This document shows, one piece after another, positions 1-13,690 of a DNA stretch of 64,000 nt. Each line of letters opens with the position of its first letter. Position 1 is the stretch's first letter. A program made the position numbers and the translations under genes. The stretch is from Siphonodentalium dalli. Lineage: Eukaryota; Mollusca; Scaphopoda; Gadilida; Siphonodentaliidae. The DNA lies in assembly GCA_032622095.1 (NCBI GenBank), contig CP136069.1, forward strand, positions 152,943,043 through 153,007,042, written 5' to 3'. The notes below the pieces were generated by a model. That model was not told where the DNA came from. It searched no databases and saw only the letters and a list, made by a program, of their open reading frames with translations.

Positions 1-633
1 AAATATTTTGTATTTCATTTAATTTCGGTTTATATCTCAAGATATGGTTATATGTTCTTTATAGAAGGCTATAACATAAAATAACTAGAATGCACTCAGA
101 GAGATGCCAACGTGCGCAAAAATGTAATAAAAAATAATTAAAAAAATAATTTCACTGTATTTTACTTAATTTATTTAATTTAATGTTAGCAAAAAAATAC
201 AATTACCATTTCTCATTTCATCACAGATAAAAGGCAAATTACTATATTAATCATTTAAGTAATTAAAACCAATTCCATGTTGCCGAAAGGATGAGACTTT
301 AAAGGCACGTGAGGCCTTAGTTGTCGAAAATATTCATATTTGTTCCAATCACCGTAAACAGAAGAAAAACAGTAAAACGCATACAGTTTCGTTCATATAT
401 ACCATGACCATCGCGTAAACAGCATGTTATCATAAAGACCTACTATATTTTACCTAAGCAAGAGCCTGCTTGTGTTACAAAAGACAGCACAATGCTACTG
501 ACTAATCACACACTGTCGTAACTTATAGAGCCGGCGCATATACATAAATGTGCATATAGTCTATATATGATTATATATAGGGGTGGATAATAAAGGCATA
601 AATTGTGATCGGGGTATATTGGGGAAGGTTTAA

Positions 634-1667
634 GTTAGGGTAATGTGGGGCATAATGCGACACGGGGCATAATGCGACAGACGGTCGTTATCAGGTCATA
701 TGATTTTTCCATGACTGAAGTTGAATCGCACATTTATTATTTTAGTAAGACCAATCATAGAAGTGAACATCCCAATTGGACCGACATCATTATGACTTTT
801 TAATCTCACATGCGAAACGCCGGAGTAGGGGTACCCATATTTGGTGACCCCCTTTTTGAATGGTTTATAACTTCCGGTAGGTCTTGTACATGTTAAAACG
901 AGAACATCTTACCACTACCACCAAAGCTACATGCGTATTTTGGTAAAGTAAGACGAGTTATATAGTAAGTTGATCAGTTCTATGTACATCGGTTATTCAC
1001 ATTCACTCATATTTGGGGGAGAGACAGGTTGTCTGGTTGTGGGGCATAATGCGACACTCGGGTACAACAAGTACGAGAAAAAAAATATGATTAGGCATAT
1101 CGCAAATCAAACCTGGAAAAATAAATCTTATCGTAACCTTAGTTCAAAAGAAAAGAAATAAAAAAACATATTCGATCATTCCCAAACATTAAAACATGAT
1201 ATAGATAAATAATTATTGTTAACCCTACCCCGGCCATTTTCCTGAAATCAAAACTGTATGGTGCTATTTTACCCGCCATATAAATCAATAAAATGTCTCA
1301 TTGGTCTGCTGCTATGACTTTAAATAACGATTATACATGCTTTCAATCCACAAAAGAAAAGAAACTGCAGACCGTCTTGCATTTATTAGGTTCGGTATAT
1401 ATATGCTGATGTTGTAATGTCAAATGTGTCGCATTGTACCCCGTGTATGGGGCATAATGCGACGGATTGGGTACGTCGACGGGGAGTAATGCTGTTCAGA
1501 AATTGGTGCTTCCCAGGCAAGTGTGAGTATTAATATATATAGTGGAAATATTTATCTAACTTTTAGTTTAATAATGTGTGCCCTTCCATCGTCTTTAGTG
1601 GCATGATGGGATCCAATGTGCTTATGTGTCGCAGTATGATCCATTATGCCCCACATTACCCTACACT
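634..1667. mobile_element. TTAA-flanked inverted-repeat element resident in the array unit
   Basis: The left end (TAGGGTAATGTGGGGCATAA at 638) recurs inverted at the right end (about 1642-1662). Both ends sit next to TTAA (630-633 and 1668-1671), the target duplication expected of piggyBac- or Kolobok-type transposons. The motif GGGGCATAATGCGAC occurs at about 646, 664, 1041 and 1449, with degenerate inverted forms near 1425 and 1628, resembling transposase-binding subterminal repeats. There is no transposase, so it would be non-autonomous. Corresponding copies lie in units 2, 3, 4, 5 (internally deleted) and 7. The superfamily is an inference from TTAA and is not certain. Confidence 0.65.
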
Positions 1668-2346
1668 TTAAACAAATTAACCCCAGTAGACACAATGTAT
1701 AGGCGTTTAATATTATGTGGCTGATCCACCTGGGTGATGTTAAATAATTCTGGTCTTGAAGTTTGACCGACCTTTTGAAATACAAATCGATGTTTTCGGC
1801 GTAAATTCACGTTTCTGGAAAAAATAAATCTTGAAACGTTTTGAGGTTTATTAATTGGGTACATATAGTGCTACACACCAATACATATATAAAATGCCGA
1901 GTAAGTGATATATCTAACATAATAGCTGCATGGCGATGACATATGGTACTTATAATTAAAATGGAACTGTTCACTTGTATTGCAGATATAGCAAGAGCTG
2001 CACGCTGGAGCCTGCTATGCCATTTAATTTATAGTCACTGGGAGATAACTCTATGGGGTATACACGTTTGAATGTTCTATCATGGAAAGCAAACTAGCAG
2101 CATTACTGTTGGCCTACAATAATATAATGAACCTAACACCACGTCCGTTACAGACGTCGATTTTGGGTACCTTTATGAACACTGTGTTATGTCAAAGCTT
2201 TCGGAGGTCCGCCACTCTGTGAATCATTCCACAAACTTAAACTTACGTTTCACAATGCATCAACTAAAGCTCTCAGAGTAACAGCTTGACTTCCTTTTGT
2301 CGAAATCTCACCCCTCAGAGATATGGCGACTTGAACTAAACATATA

Positions 2347-3407
2347 CAGGGACGTGGCGACAGGGTTTTTTTCAACAGTTGGAAATCTCATACGTGACAC
2401 AACATTAGTTGGAAATTTCACACCAACAATAGATTGAAAATGTTCTTGTAGTTTGATTTTCAAACAATTTATTGGGGGGGGGGGGATTTATTGTTTTTGA
2501 ACCAATATTTGCATATTTTCCTACTTTTGGTAAAAAATTTGGGGGGGGGGGGGGGGGGGTTTCAGGTTGGAAATTTCCAACACTTGGAAACTTGTGTCCT
2601 GATCCCTCCCCGTGACCAGTCAAAACTGCTAGTTAATTTAAGAAAATAATATTGACCTACATTGGTCAACATTGTCATTGGAATTGTCATCAGTTGGAAA
2701 TTTCCAACTCTATAGGAATGCTTGAGGCTAGTCTAAATGCTAGGATTTTTCGATTTTCTTGTTCATATTTCAAGATTTTCACACATCGGGCCGAACCCCC
2801 ATTTCCGGATGGTCGGCCCGGTGTGTCATGGTCCCTCCCCCCGTGGCCAATAAAATACTGCTAATTAAAATAATATTTTACGACATTTGGTAAAAATTGT
2901 GGACTGAAATGGTCATCGGTTGGAGAATTGCCCAACATAAGGGTGAGTACGAGGTTTGAAATTTCCAACACTAGGAAAGCTTGAAGCCAGTTCAGAAGCT
3001 AGGATTTTGCGATTTTCTTGTTTAGTTTTCAAAATTTTCTCACACCGGGCCGAACAACCACGGTCGGCCCGGTGTGTCCTGGTCTCTTGTCCGTATATAT
3101 ATAGAGTGCATTTGTCTGGAATTGGACCACTAGATGTTAGGATTTATGCAATTGGACCACTAGATGTTAGGATTTATGCATAGACCACTAGATGTTAGGA
3201 TTTATGCAATTTTCAGGTTCAAACATCTGAATGTTCTCATACCGGCTATATAGAACCATGGTTTATGAATATATAGGTTATTAGTCCTGAGCGCTGATGT
3301 GCAAGGGGGTGCAAATGGAATTAAATGGAATTGTGCAAAACTTGTGTTTGGTCGGATTCAAGGGGGTGCAGTTGGAATTCCCCAGAGTGGACACCCCCCC
3401 CCCCCAA
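2347..3407. mobile_element. Old hAT-like element resident in the array unit
   Basis: It starts CAGGGACGTGGCGACAGGG, a diverged form of the terminus of the intact element at 15125-16242, and its body is the reverse complement of that element. Shared landmarks are the palindrome GTTGGAAATTTCCAAC (2566, 2693), two hairpins built on CGGGCCGAAC/GGTCGGCCCG (about 2780-2826 and 3042-3080), and long G and C runs. The right terminal repeat is not recognisable, as similarity stops just after the C-run at about 3407. Matching copies start at 5784, 9202, 12677, 16684 and 21215. Non-coding. Confidence 0.75.
3121..3208 (+). repeat. Triple 30-bp tandem repeat inside the unit
   Basis: Three consecutive copies of a 30-bp sequence starting ATTGGACCACTAGATGTTAG, the third slightly shorter. 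Units 2, 3, 4 and 5 also carry three copies, while unit 7 has only two (22027-22083), so it is a simple length marker among units. Confidence 0.9.
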
Positions 3408-3457
3408 CGGATTTACCACTGAAACTTTGCACAGTGTTTATTTAAAAAAAAAAAGAT

Positions 3458-6400
3458 ATTTCGGTTTATATCTCAAGATATGGTTATATGTTCTTTATAG
3501 AAGGCTATAACATAAAATAACTAGAATGCACTCAGAGAGATGCCAACGTGCGCAAAAATGTAATAAAAAATAATTAAAAAAATAATTTCACTGTATTTTA
3601 CTTAATTTATTTAATTTAATGTTAGCAAAAAAATACAATTACCATTTCTCATTTCATCACAGATAAAAGGCAAATTACTATATTAATCATTTAAGTAATT
3701 AAAACCAATTCCATGTTGCCGAAAGGATGAGACTTTAAAGGCACGTGAGGCCTTAGTTGTCGAAAATATTCATATTTGTTCCAATCACCGTAAACAGAAG
3801 AAAAACAGTAAAACGCATACAGTTTCGTTCATATATACCATGACCATCGCGTAAACAGCATGTTATCATAAAGACCTACTATATTTTACCTAAGCAAGAG
3901 CCTGCTTGTGTTACAAAAGACAGCACAATGCTACTGACTAATCACACACTGTCGTAACTTATAGAGCCGGCGCATATACATAAATGTGCATATAGTCTAT
4001 ATATGATTATATATAGGGGTGGATAATAAAGGCATAAATTGTGATCGGGGTATATTGGGGAAGGTTTAAGTTAGGGTAATGTGGGGCATAATGCGACACG
4101 GGGCATAATGCGACAGACGGTCGTTATCAGGTCATATGATTTTTCCATGACTGAAGTTGAATCGCACATTTATTATTTTAGTAAGACCAATCATAGAAGT
4201 GAACATCCCAATTGGACCGACATCATTATGACTTTTTAATCTCACATGCGAAACGCCGGAGTAGGGGTACCCATATTTGGTGACCCCCTTTTTGAATGGT
4301 TTATAACTTCCGGTAGGTCTTGTACATGTTAAAACGAGAACATCTTACCACTACCACCAAAGCTACATGCGTATTTTGGTAAAGTAAGACGAGTTATATA
4401 GTAAGTTGATCAGTTCTATGTACATCGGTTATTCACATTCACTCATATTTGGGGGAGAGACAGGTTGTCTGGTTGTGGGGCATAATGCGACACTCGGGTA
4501 CAACAAGTACGAGAAAAAAAATATGATTAGGCATATCGCAAATCAAACCTGGAAAAATAAATCTTATCGTAACCTTAGTTCAAAAGAAAAGAAATAAAAA
4601 AACATATTCGATCATTCCCAAACATTAAAACATGATATAGATAAATAATTATTGTTAACCCTACCCCGGCCATTTTCCTGAAATCAAAACTGTATGGTGC
4701 TATTTTACCCGCCATATAAATCAATAAAATGTCTCATTGGTCTGCTGCTATGACTTTAAATAACGATTATACATGCTTTCAATCCACAAAAGAAAAGAAA
4801 CTGCAGACCGTCTTGCATTTATTAGGTTCGGTATATATATGCTGATGTTGTAATGTCAAATGTGTCGCATTGTACCCCGTGTATGGGGCATAATGCGACG
4901 GATTGGGTACGTCGACGGGGAGTAATGCTGTTCAGAAATTGGTGCTTCCCAGGCAAGTGTGAGTATTAATATATATAGTGGAAATATTTATCTAACTTTT
5001 AGTTTAATAATGTGTGCCCTTCCATCGTCTTTAGTGGCATGATGGGATCCAATGTGCTTATGTGTCGCAGTATGATCCATTATGCCCCACATTACCCTAC
5101 ACTTTAAACAAATTAACCCCAGTAGACACAATGTATAGGCGTTTAATATTATGTGGCTGATCCACCTGGGTGATGTTAAATAATTCTGGTCTTGAAGTTT
5201 GACCGACCTTTTGAAATACAAATCGATGTTTTCGGCGTAAATTCACGTTTCTGGAAAAAATAAATCTTGAAACGTTTTGAGGTTTATTAATTGGGTACAT
5301 ATAGTGCTACACACCAATACATATATAAAATGCCGAGTAAGTGATATATCTAACATAATAGCTGCATGGCGATGACATATGGTACTTATAATTAAAATGG
5401 AACTGTTCACTTGTATTGCAGATATAGCAAGAGCTGCACGCTGGAGCCTGCTATGCCATTTAATTTATAGTCACTGGGAGATAACTCTATGGGGTATACA
5501 CGTTTGAATGTTCTATCATGGAAAGCAAACTAGCAGCATTACTGTTGGCCTACAATAATATAATGAACCTAACACCACGTCCGTTACAGACGTCGATTTT
5601 GGGTACCTTTATGAACACTGTGTTATGTCAAAGCTTTCGGAGGTCCGCCACTCTGTGAATCATTCCACAAACTTAAACTTACGTTTCACAATGCATCAAC
5701 TAAAGCTCTCAGAGTAACAGCTTGACTTCCTTTTGTCGAAATCTCACCCCTCCAGAGATATGGCGACTTGAACTAAACATATACAGGGACGTGGCGACAG
5801 GGTTTTTTTCAACAGTTGGAAATCTCATACGTGACACAACATTAGTTGGAAATTTCACACCAACAATAGATTGAAAATGTTCTTGTAGTTTGATTTTCAA
5901 ACAATTTATTGGGGGGGGGGGGGGATTTATTGTTTTTGAACCAATATTTGCATATTTTCCTACTTTTGGTAAAAAATTTGGGGGGGGGGGGTTTCAGGTT
6001 GGAAATTTCCAACACTTGGAAACTTGTGTCCTGATCCCTCCCCCGTGACCAGTCAAAACTGCTAGTTAATTTAAGAAAATAATATTGACCTACATTTGGT
6101 CAACATTGTCATTGGAATTGTCATCAGTTGGAAATTTCCAACTCTATAGGAATGCTTGAGGCTAGTCTAAATGCTAGGATTTTTCGATTTTCTTGTTCAT
6201 ATTTCAAGATTTTCACACATCGGGCCGAACCCCCATTTCCGGATGGTCGGCCCGGTGTGTCATGGTCCCTCCCCCGTGGCCAATAAAATACTGCTAATTA
6301 AAATAATATTTTACGACATTTGGTAAAAATTGTGGACTGAAATGGTCATCGGTTGGAGAATTGCCCAACATAAGGGTGAGTACGAGGTTTGAAATTTCCA

Positions 6401-6889
6401 ACACTAGGAAAGCTTGAGGCCAGTTCAGAAGCTAGGATTTTGCGATTTTCTTGTTTAGTTTTCAAAATTTTCTCACACCGGGCCGAACAACCACGGTCGG
6501 CCCGGTGTGTCCTGGTCTCTTGTCCGTATATATATAGAGTGCGTTTGTCTGGAATTGGACCACTAGATGTTAGGATTTATGCAATTGGACCACTAGATGT
6601 TAGGATTTATGCATGGACCACTAGATGTTAGGATTTATGCAATTTTCAGGTTCAAACATCTGAATGTTCTCATACCGGCTATATAGAACCATGGTTTATG
6701 AATATATAGGTTATTAGTCCTGAGCGCTGATGTGCAAGGGGGTGCAAATGGAATTAAATGGAATTGTGCAAAACTTGTGTTTGGTCGGATTCAAGGGGGT
6801 GCAGTTGGAATTCCCCAGAGTGGACACCCCCCCCCCCAACGGATTTACCACTGAAACTTTGCACAGTGTTTATTTAAAAAAAAGAAGAT
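3458..6889 (+). repeat. Array unit 2 (full length)
   Basis: Nearly identical to unit 1, including shared variants CAACAAGTAC (about 4500) and GCCGAGTAAG (about 5332). The main visible differences are the lengths of the G runs near 5911 and 5979 and the C run near 6827. Confidence 0.95.
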
Positions 6890-9800
6890 ATTTCGGTTTA
6901 TATCTCAAGATATGATTATATGTTCTTTATAGAAGGCTATAACATAAAATAACTAGAATGCACTCAGAGAGATGCCAACGTGCGCAAAAATGTAATAAAA
7001 AATAATTTCACTGTATTTTACTTAATTTATTTAATTTAATGTTAGCAAAAAAATACAATTACCATTTCTCATTTCATCACAGATAAAAGGCAAATTACTA
7101 TATTAATCATTTAAGTAATTAAAACCAATTCCATGTTGCCGAAAGGATGAGACTTTAAAGGCACGTGAGGCCTTAGTTGTCGAAAATATTCATATTTGTT
7201 CCAATCACCGTAAACAGAAGAAAAACAGTAAAACGCATACAGTTTCGTTCATATATACCATGACCATCGCGTAAACAGCATGTTATCATAAAGACCTACT
7301 ATATTTTACCTAAGCAAGAGCCTGCTTGTGTTACAAAAGACAGCACAATGCTACTGACTAATCACACACTGTCGTAACTTATAGAGCCGGCGCATATACA
7401 TAAATGTGCATATAGTCTATATATGATTATATATAGGGGTGGATAATAAAGGCATAAATTGTGATCGGGGTATATTGGGGAAGGTTTAAGTTAGGGTAAT
7501 GTGGGGCATAATGCGACACGGGGCATAATGCGACAGACGGTCGTTATCAGGTCATATGATTTTTCCATGACTGAAGTTGAATCGCACATTTATTATTTTA
7601 GTAAGACCAATCATAGAAGTGAACATCCCAATTGGACCGACATCATTATGACTTTTTAATCTCACATGCGAAACGCCGGAGTAGGGGTACCCATATTTGG
7701 TGACCCCCTTTTTGAATGGTTTATAACTTCCGGTAGGTCTTGTACATGTTAAAACGAGAACATCTTACCACTACCACCAAAGCTACATGCGTATTTTGGT
7801 AAAGTAAGACGAGTTATATAGTAAGTTGATCAGTTCTATGTACATCGGTTATTCACATTCACTCATATTTGGGGGAGAGACAGGTTGTCTGGTTGTGGGG
7901 CATAATGCGACACTCGGGTACAACCAGTACGAGAAAAAAAATATGATTAGGCATATCGCAAATCAAACCTGGAAAAATAAATCTTATCGTAACCTTAGTT
8001 CAAAAGAAAAGAAATAAAAAAACATATTCGATCATTCCCAAACATTAAAACATGATATAGATAAATAATTATTGTTAACCCTACCCCGGCCATTTTCCTG
8101 AAATCAAAACTGTATGGTGCTATTTTACCCGCCATATAAATCAATAAAATGTCTCATTGGTCTGCTGCTATGACTTTAAATAACGATTATACATGCTTTC
8201 AATCCACAAAAGAAAAGAAACTGCAGACCGTCTTGCATTTATTAGGTTCGGTATATATATGCTGATGTTGTAATGTCAAATGTGTCGCATTGTACCCCGT
8301 GTATGGGGCATAATGCGACGGATTGGGTACGTCGACGGGGAGTAATGCTGTTCAGAAATTGGTGCTTCCCAGGCAAGTGTGAGTATTAATATATATAGTG
8401 GAAATATTTATCTAACTTTTAGTTTAATAATGTGTGCCCTTCCATCGTCTTTAGTGGCATGATGGATCCAATGTGCTAATGTGTCGCAGTATGATCCATT
8501 ATGCCCCACATTACCCTACACTTTAAACAAATTAACCCCAGTAGACACAATGTATAGGCGTTTAATATTATGTGGCTGATCCACCTGGGTGATGTTAAAT
8601 AATTCTGGTCTTGAAGTTTGACCGACCTTTTGAAATACAAATCGATGTTTTCGGCGTAAATTCACGTTTCTGGAAAAATAAATCTTGAAACGTTTTGAGG
8701 TTTATTAATTGGGTACATATAGTGCTACACACCGATACATATATAAAATGCCGATTAAGTGATATATCTAACATAATAGCTGCATGGCGATGACATATGG
8801 TACTTATAATTAAGATGGAACTGTTCACTTGTATTGCAGATATAGCAAGAGCTGCACGCTGGAGCCTGCTATGCCATTTAATTTATAGTCACTGGGAGAT
8901 AACTCTATGGGGTATACACGTTTGAATGTTCTATCATGGAAAGCAAACTAGCAGCATTACTGTTGGCCTACAATAATATAATGAACCTAACACCACGTCC
9001 GTTACAGACGTCGATTTGGGGTACCTTTATGAACACTGTGTTATGTCAAAGCTTTCGGAGGTCCGCCACTCTGTGAATCATTCCACAAACTTAAACTTAC
9101 GTTTCACAATGCATCAACTAAAGCTCTCAGAGTAACAGCTTGACTTCCTTTTGTCGAAATCTCACCCCTCCAGAGATATGGCGACTTGAACTAAACATAT
9201 ACAGGGACGTGGCGACAGGGGTGTTTGGTGTGTTTCACCCCCACCCCCCCCCCCCCCAACTTACTTTGGTCAAAATTTTCAACAGTTGGAAATCTCATAC
9301 GTGACACAACATTAGTTGGAAATTTCACACCAACAATAGATTGAAAATGTTCTTGTAGTTTGATTTTCAAACAATTGATTGGGGGGGGGGGGGGAATTTA
9401 TTGTTTTTGGACCAATATTTGCATAGTTTCCTACTTTTGGTAAAAAATTTGGGGGGGTTCAGGTTGGAAATTTCCAACACTTGGAAACTTGTGTCCTGAT
9501 CCCTCCCCTGTGACCAGTCAAAACTGCTAGTTAATTTAAGAAAATAATATTGACCTGCATTTGGTCAACATTGGAATTGTCAGTCATCAGTTGGAAATTT
9601 CCAACTCTATAGGAATGCTTGAGGCTAGTCTAAATGCTAGGATTTTTCGATTTTCTTGTTCATATTTCAAGATTTTCACACATCGGGCCGAACCCCCATT
9701 TCCGGATGGTCGGCCCGGTGTGTCATGGTCCCTCCCCCGTGGCCAATAAAATACTGCTAATTAAAATAATATTTTACGACATTTGGTAAAAATTGTGGAC

Positions 9801-10355
9801 TGAAATGGTCATCGGTTGGAGAATTGCCCAACATAAGGATGAGTACGAGGTTTGAAATTTCCAACACTAGGAAAGCTTGAGGCCTGTTCAGAAGCTAGGA
9901 TTTTGCGATTTTCTTGTTTAGTTTTCAAAATTTTCTCACAACCGGGCCGAACAACCACGGTCGGCCGGTGTGTCCTGGTCTCTTGTCCGTATATATATAG
10001 AGTGCGTTTGTCTGGAATTGGACCACTAGATGTTAGGATTTATGCAATTGGACCACTAGATGTTAGGATTTATGCATGGACCACTAGATGTTAGGATTTA
10101 TGCAATTTTCAGGTTCAAACATCTGAATGTTCTCATACCGGCTATATAGAACCATGGTTTATGAATATATAGGTTATTAGTCCTGAGCGCTGATGTGCAA
10201 GGGGGTGCAAATGGAATTAAATGGAATTGTGCAAAACTTGTGTTTGGTCGGATTCAAGGGGGTGCAGTTGGAATTCCCCAGAGTGGACACCCCCCCCCCC
10301 CCCAACGGATTTACCACTGAAACTTTGCACAGTGTTTATTTAAAAAAAAGAAGAT
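6890..10355 (+). repeat. Array unit 3 (full length, long variant)
   Basis: A full unit with about 60 extra bases at the left end of the resident hAT-like element (9221-9285, including a C run and AACTTACTTTGG), otherwise seen only in unit 7. It lacks a short repeated stretch near 7003. It is mosaic: it shares GCGACACGG with units 1-2 but CAACCAGTAC and GCCGATTAAG with the right-hand units. Confidence 0.95.
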
Positions 10356-13300
10356 ATTTCGGTTTATATCTCAAGATATGGTTATATGTTCTTTATAGAA
10401 GGCTATAACATAAAATAACTAGAATGCACTCAGAGAGATGCCAACGTGCGCAAAAATGTAATAAAAAATAATTAAAAAAATAATTTCACTGTATTTTACT
10501 TAATTTATTTAATTTAATGTTAGCAAAAAAATACAATTACCATTTCTCATTTCATCACAGATAAAAGGCAAATTACTATATTAATCATTTAAGTAATTAA
10601 AACCAATTCCATGTTGCCGAAAGGATGAGACTTTAAAGGCACGTGAGGCCTTAGTTGTCGAAAATATTCATATTTGTTCCAATCACCGTAAACAGAAGAA
10701 AAACAGTAAAACGCATACAGTTTCGTTCATATATACCATGACCATCGCGTAAACAGCATGTTATCATAAAGACCTACTATATTTTACCTAAGCAAGAGCC
10801 TGCTTGTGTTACAAAAGACAGCACAATGCTACTGACTAATCACACACTGTCGTAACTTATAGAGCCGGCGCATATACATAAATGTGCATATAGTCTATAT
10901 AAGATTATATATAGGGGTGGATAATAAAGGCATAAATTGTGATCGGGGTATATTGGGGAAGGTTTAAGTTAGGGTAATGTGGGGCATAATGCGACGCGGG
11001 GCATAATGCGACAGACGGTCGTTATCAGGTCATATGATTTTTCCATGACTGAAGTTGAATCGCACATTTATTATTTTAGTAAGACCAATCATAGAAGTGA
11101 ACATCCCAATTGAACCGACATCATTATGACTTTTTAATCTCACATGCGAAACGCCGGAGTAGGGGTACCCATATTTGGTGACCCCCTTTTTGAATGGTTT
11201 ATAACTTCCGGTAGGTCTTGTACATGTTAAAACGAGAACATCTTACCACTACCACCAAAGCTACATGCGTATTTTGGTAAAGTAAGACGAGTTATATAGT
11301 AGTTGATCAGTTCTATGTACATCGGTTATTCACATTCACTCATATTTGGGGGAGAGACAGGTTGTCTGGTTGTGGGGCATAATGCGACACTCGGGTACAA
11401 CCAGTACGAGAAAAAAATATGATTAGGCATATCGCAAATCAAACCTGGAAAAATAAATCTTATCGTAACCTTAGTTCAAAAGAAAAGAAATAAAAAAACA
11501 TATTCGATCATTCCCAAACATTAAAACATGATATAGATAAATAATTATTGTTAACCCTACCCCGGCCATTTTCCTGAAATCAAAACTGTATGGTGCTATT
11601 TTACCCGCCATATAAATCAATAAAATGTCTCATTGGTCTGCTGCTATGACTTTAAATAACGATTATACATGCTTTCAATCCACAAAAGAAAAGAAACTGC
11701 AGACCGTCTTGCATTTATTAGGTTCGGTATATATATGCTGATGTTGTAATGTCAAATGTGTCGCATTGTACCCCGTGTATGGGGCATAATGCGACGGATT
11801 GGGTACGTCGACGGGGAGTAATGCTGTTCAGAAATTGGTGCTTCCCAGGCAAGTGTGAGTATTAATATATATAGTGGAAATATTTATCTAACTTTTAGTT
11901 TAATAATGTGTGCCCTTCCATCGTCTTTAGTGGCATGATGGGATCCAATGTGCTTATGTGTCGCAGTATGATCCATTATGCCCCACATTACCCTACACTT
12001 TAAACAAGTTAATCCAGTAGACACAATGTATAGGCGTTTAATATTATGTGGCTGATCCACCTGGGTGATGTTAAATAATTCTGGTCTTGAAGTTTGACCG
12101 ACCTTTTGAAATACAAATCGATGTTTTCGGCGTAAATTAACGTTTCTGGAAAAAATAAATCTTGAAACGTTTTGAGGTTTATTAATTGGGTACATATAGT
12201 GCTACACACCGATACATATATAAAATGCCGATTAAGTGATATATCTAACATAATAGCTGCATGGCGATGACATATGGTACTTATAATTAAAATGGAACTG
12301 TTCACTTGTATTGCAGATATAGCAACAGCTGCACGCTGGAGCCTGCTATGCCATTTAATTTATAGTCACTGGGAGATAATCTATGGGGTATACACGTTTG
12401 AATGTTCTATCATGGAAAGCAAACTAGCAGCATTACTGTTGGCCTACAATAATATAATGAACCTAACACCACGTCCGTTACAGACGTCGATTTTGGGTAC
12501 CTTTATGAACACTGTGTTATCTCAAAGCTTTCGGAGGTCTGCCACTCTGTGAATCATTCCACAAACTTAAACTTACGTTTCACAATGCATCAACTAAAGC
12601 TCTCAGAGTAACAGCTTGACTTCCTTTTGTCGAAATCTCACCCTCCAGAGATATGGCGACTTGAACTAAACATATACAGGGACGTGGCGACAGGTTTTTT
12701 TTCAACAGTTGGAAATCTCATATACGTGACACAACATTAGTTGGAAATTTCACACCAACAATAGATTGAAAATGTTCTTGTAGTTTGATTTTCAAACAAT
12801 TTATTGGGGGGGGGGGGGATTTATTGTTTTTGAACCAATATTTGCATATTTTCAAAACTGCTAGTTAATTTAAGAAAATAATATTGACCTACATTTGGTC
12901 AACATTGTCATTGGAATTGTCATCAGTTGGAAATTTCCAACTCTATAGGAATGCTTGAGGCTAGTCTAAATGCTAGGATTTTTCGATTTTCTTGTTCATA
13001 TTTCAAGATTTTCACACATCGGGCCGAACCATTTCCGGATGGTCGGCCCGGTGTGTCATGGTCCCTCCCCCGTGGCCAATAAAATACTGCTAATTAAAAT
13101 AATATTTTACGACATTTGGTAAAAATTGTGGACTGAAATGGTCATCGGTTGGAGAATTGCCCAACATAAGGGTGAGTACGAGGTTTGAAATTTCCAACAC
13201 TAGGAAAACTTGAGGCCAGTTCAGAAGCTAGGATTTTGCGATTTTCTTGTTTAGTTTTCAAAATTTTCTCACACCGGGCCGAACAACCACGGTCGGCCCG

Positions 13301-13690
13301 GTGTGTCCTGGTCTCTTGTCCGTATATATATTGAGTGCGTTTGTCTGGAATTGGACCACTAGATGTTAGGATTTATGCAATTGGACCACTAGATGTTAGG
13401 ATTTATGCATGGACCACTAGATGTTAGGATTTATGCAATTTTCAGGTTCAAACATCTGAATGTTCTCATACCGGCTATATAGAACCATGGTTTGTGAATA
13501 TATAGGTTATTAGTCCTGAGCGCTGATGTGCAAGGGGGTGCAAATGGAATTAAATGGAATTGTGCAAAACTTGTGTTTGGTCGGATTCAAGGGGGTGCAG
13601 TTGGAATTCCCCAGAGTGGACACCCCCCCCCCCCCCCCAACGGATTTACCACTGAAACTTTGCACAGTGTTTATTTAAAAAAAAGGAGAT
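10356..13690 (+). repeat. Array unit 4 (internally shortened)
   Basis: A full unit lacking about 130 bp of the resident element. At about 12853 the sequence jumps from GCATATTTTC directly to AAAACTGCTAG, removing the second G run and one palindrome. It carries right-side variants GCGACGCGG and CAACCAGTAC. Confidence 0.93.

Larger units (their letters stand above)
22..3457 (+). repeat. Array unit 1 (full length, 3,436 bp)
   Basis: Reference copy. In order it holds an AT-rich spacer (22-629), a TTAA-flanked inverted-repeat element (634-1667), a spacer with no recognised content (1672-2346), a hAT-like element with G/C runs and palindromes (about 2347-3407) that includes a triple 30-bp repeat (3121-3208), and a short A-rich linker before the next unit. 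Confidence 0.95.

Noticed and set aside
970-5300. Recurring 63-, 67- and 77-codon frames in each array unit
   Set aside because: They repeat because the unit repeats; several begin with TTG rather than ATG, overlap the inverted ends of the TTAA element and break by single-base changes in other units (for example units 3, 4 and 7). No family signature.
2652-10408. Frames across the resident hAT-like element containing proline runs
   Set aside because: Created by C/G homopolymers and palindromes; lengths change with run length between units.
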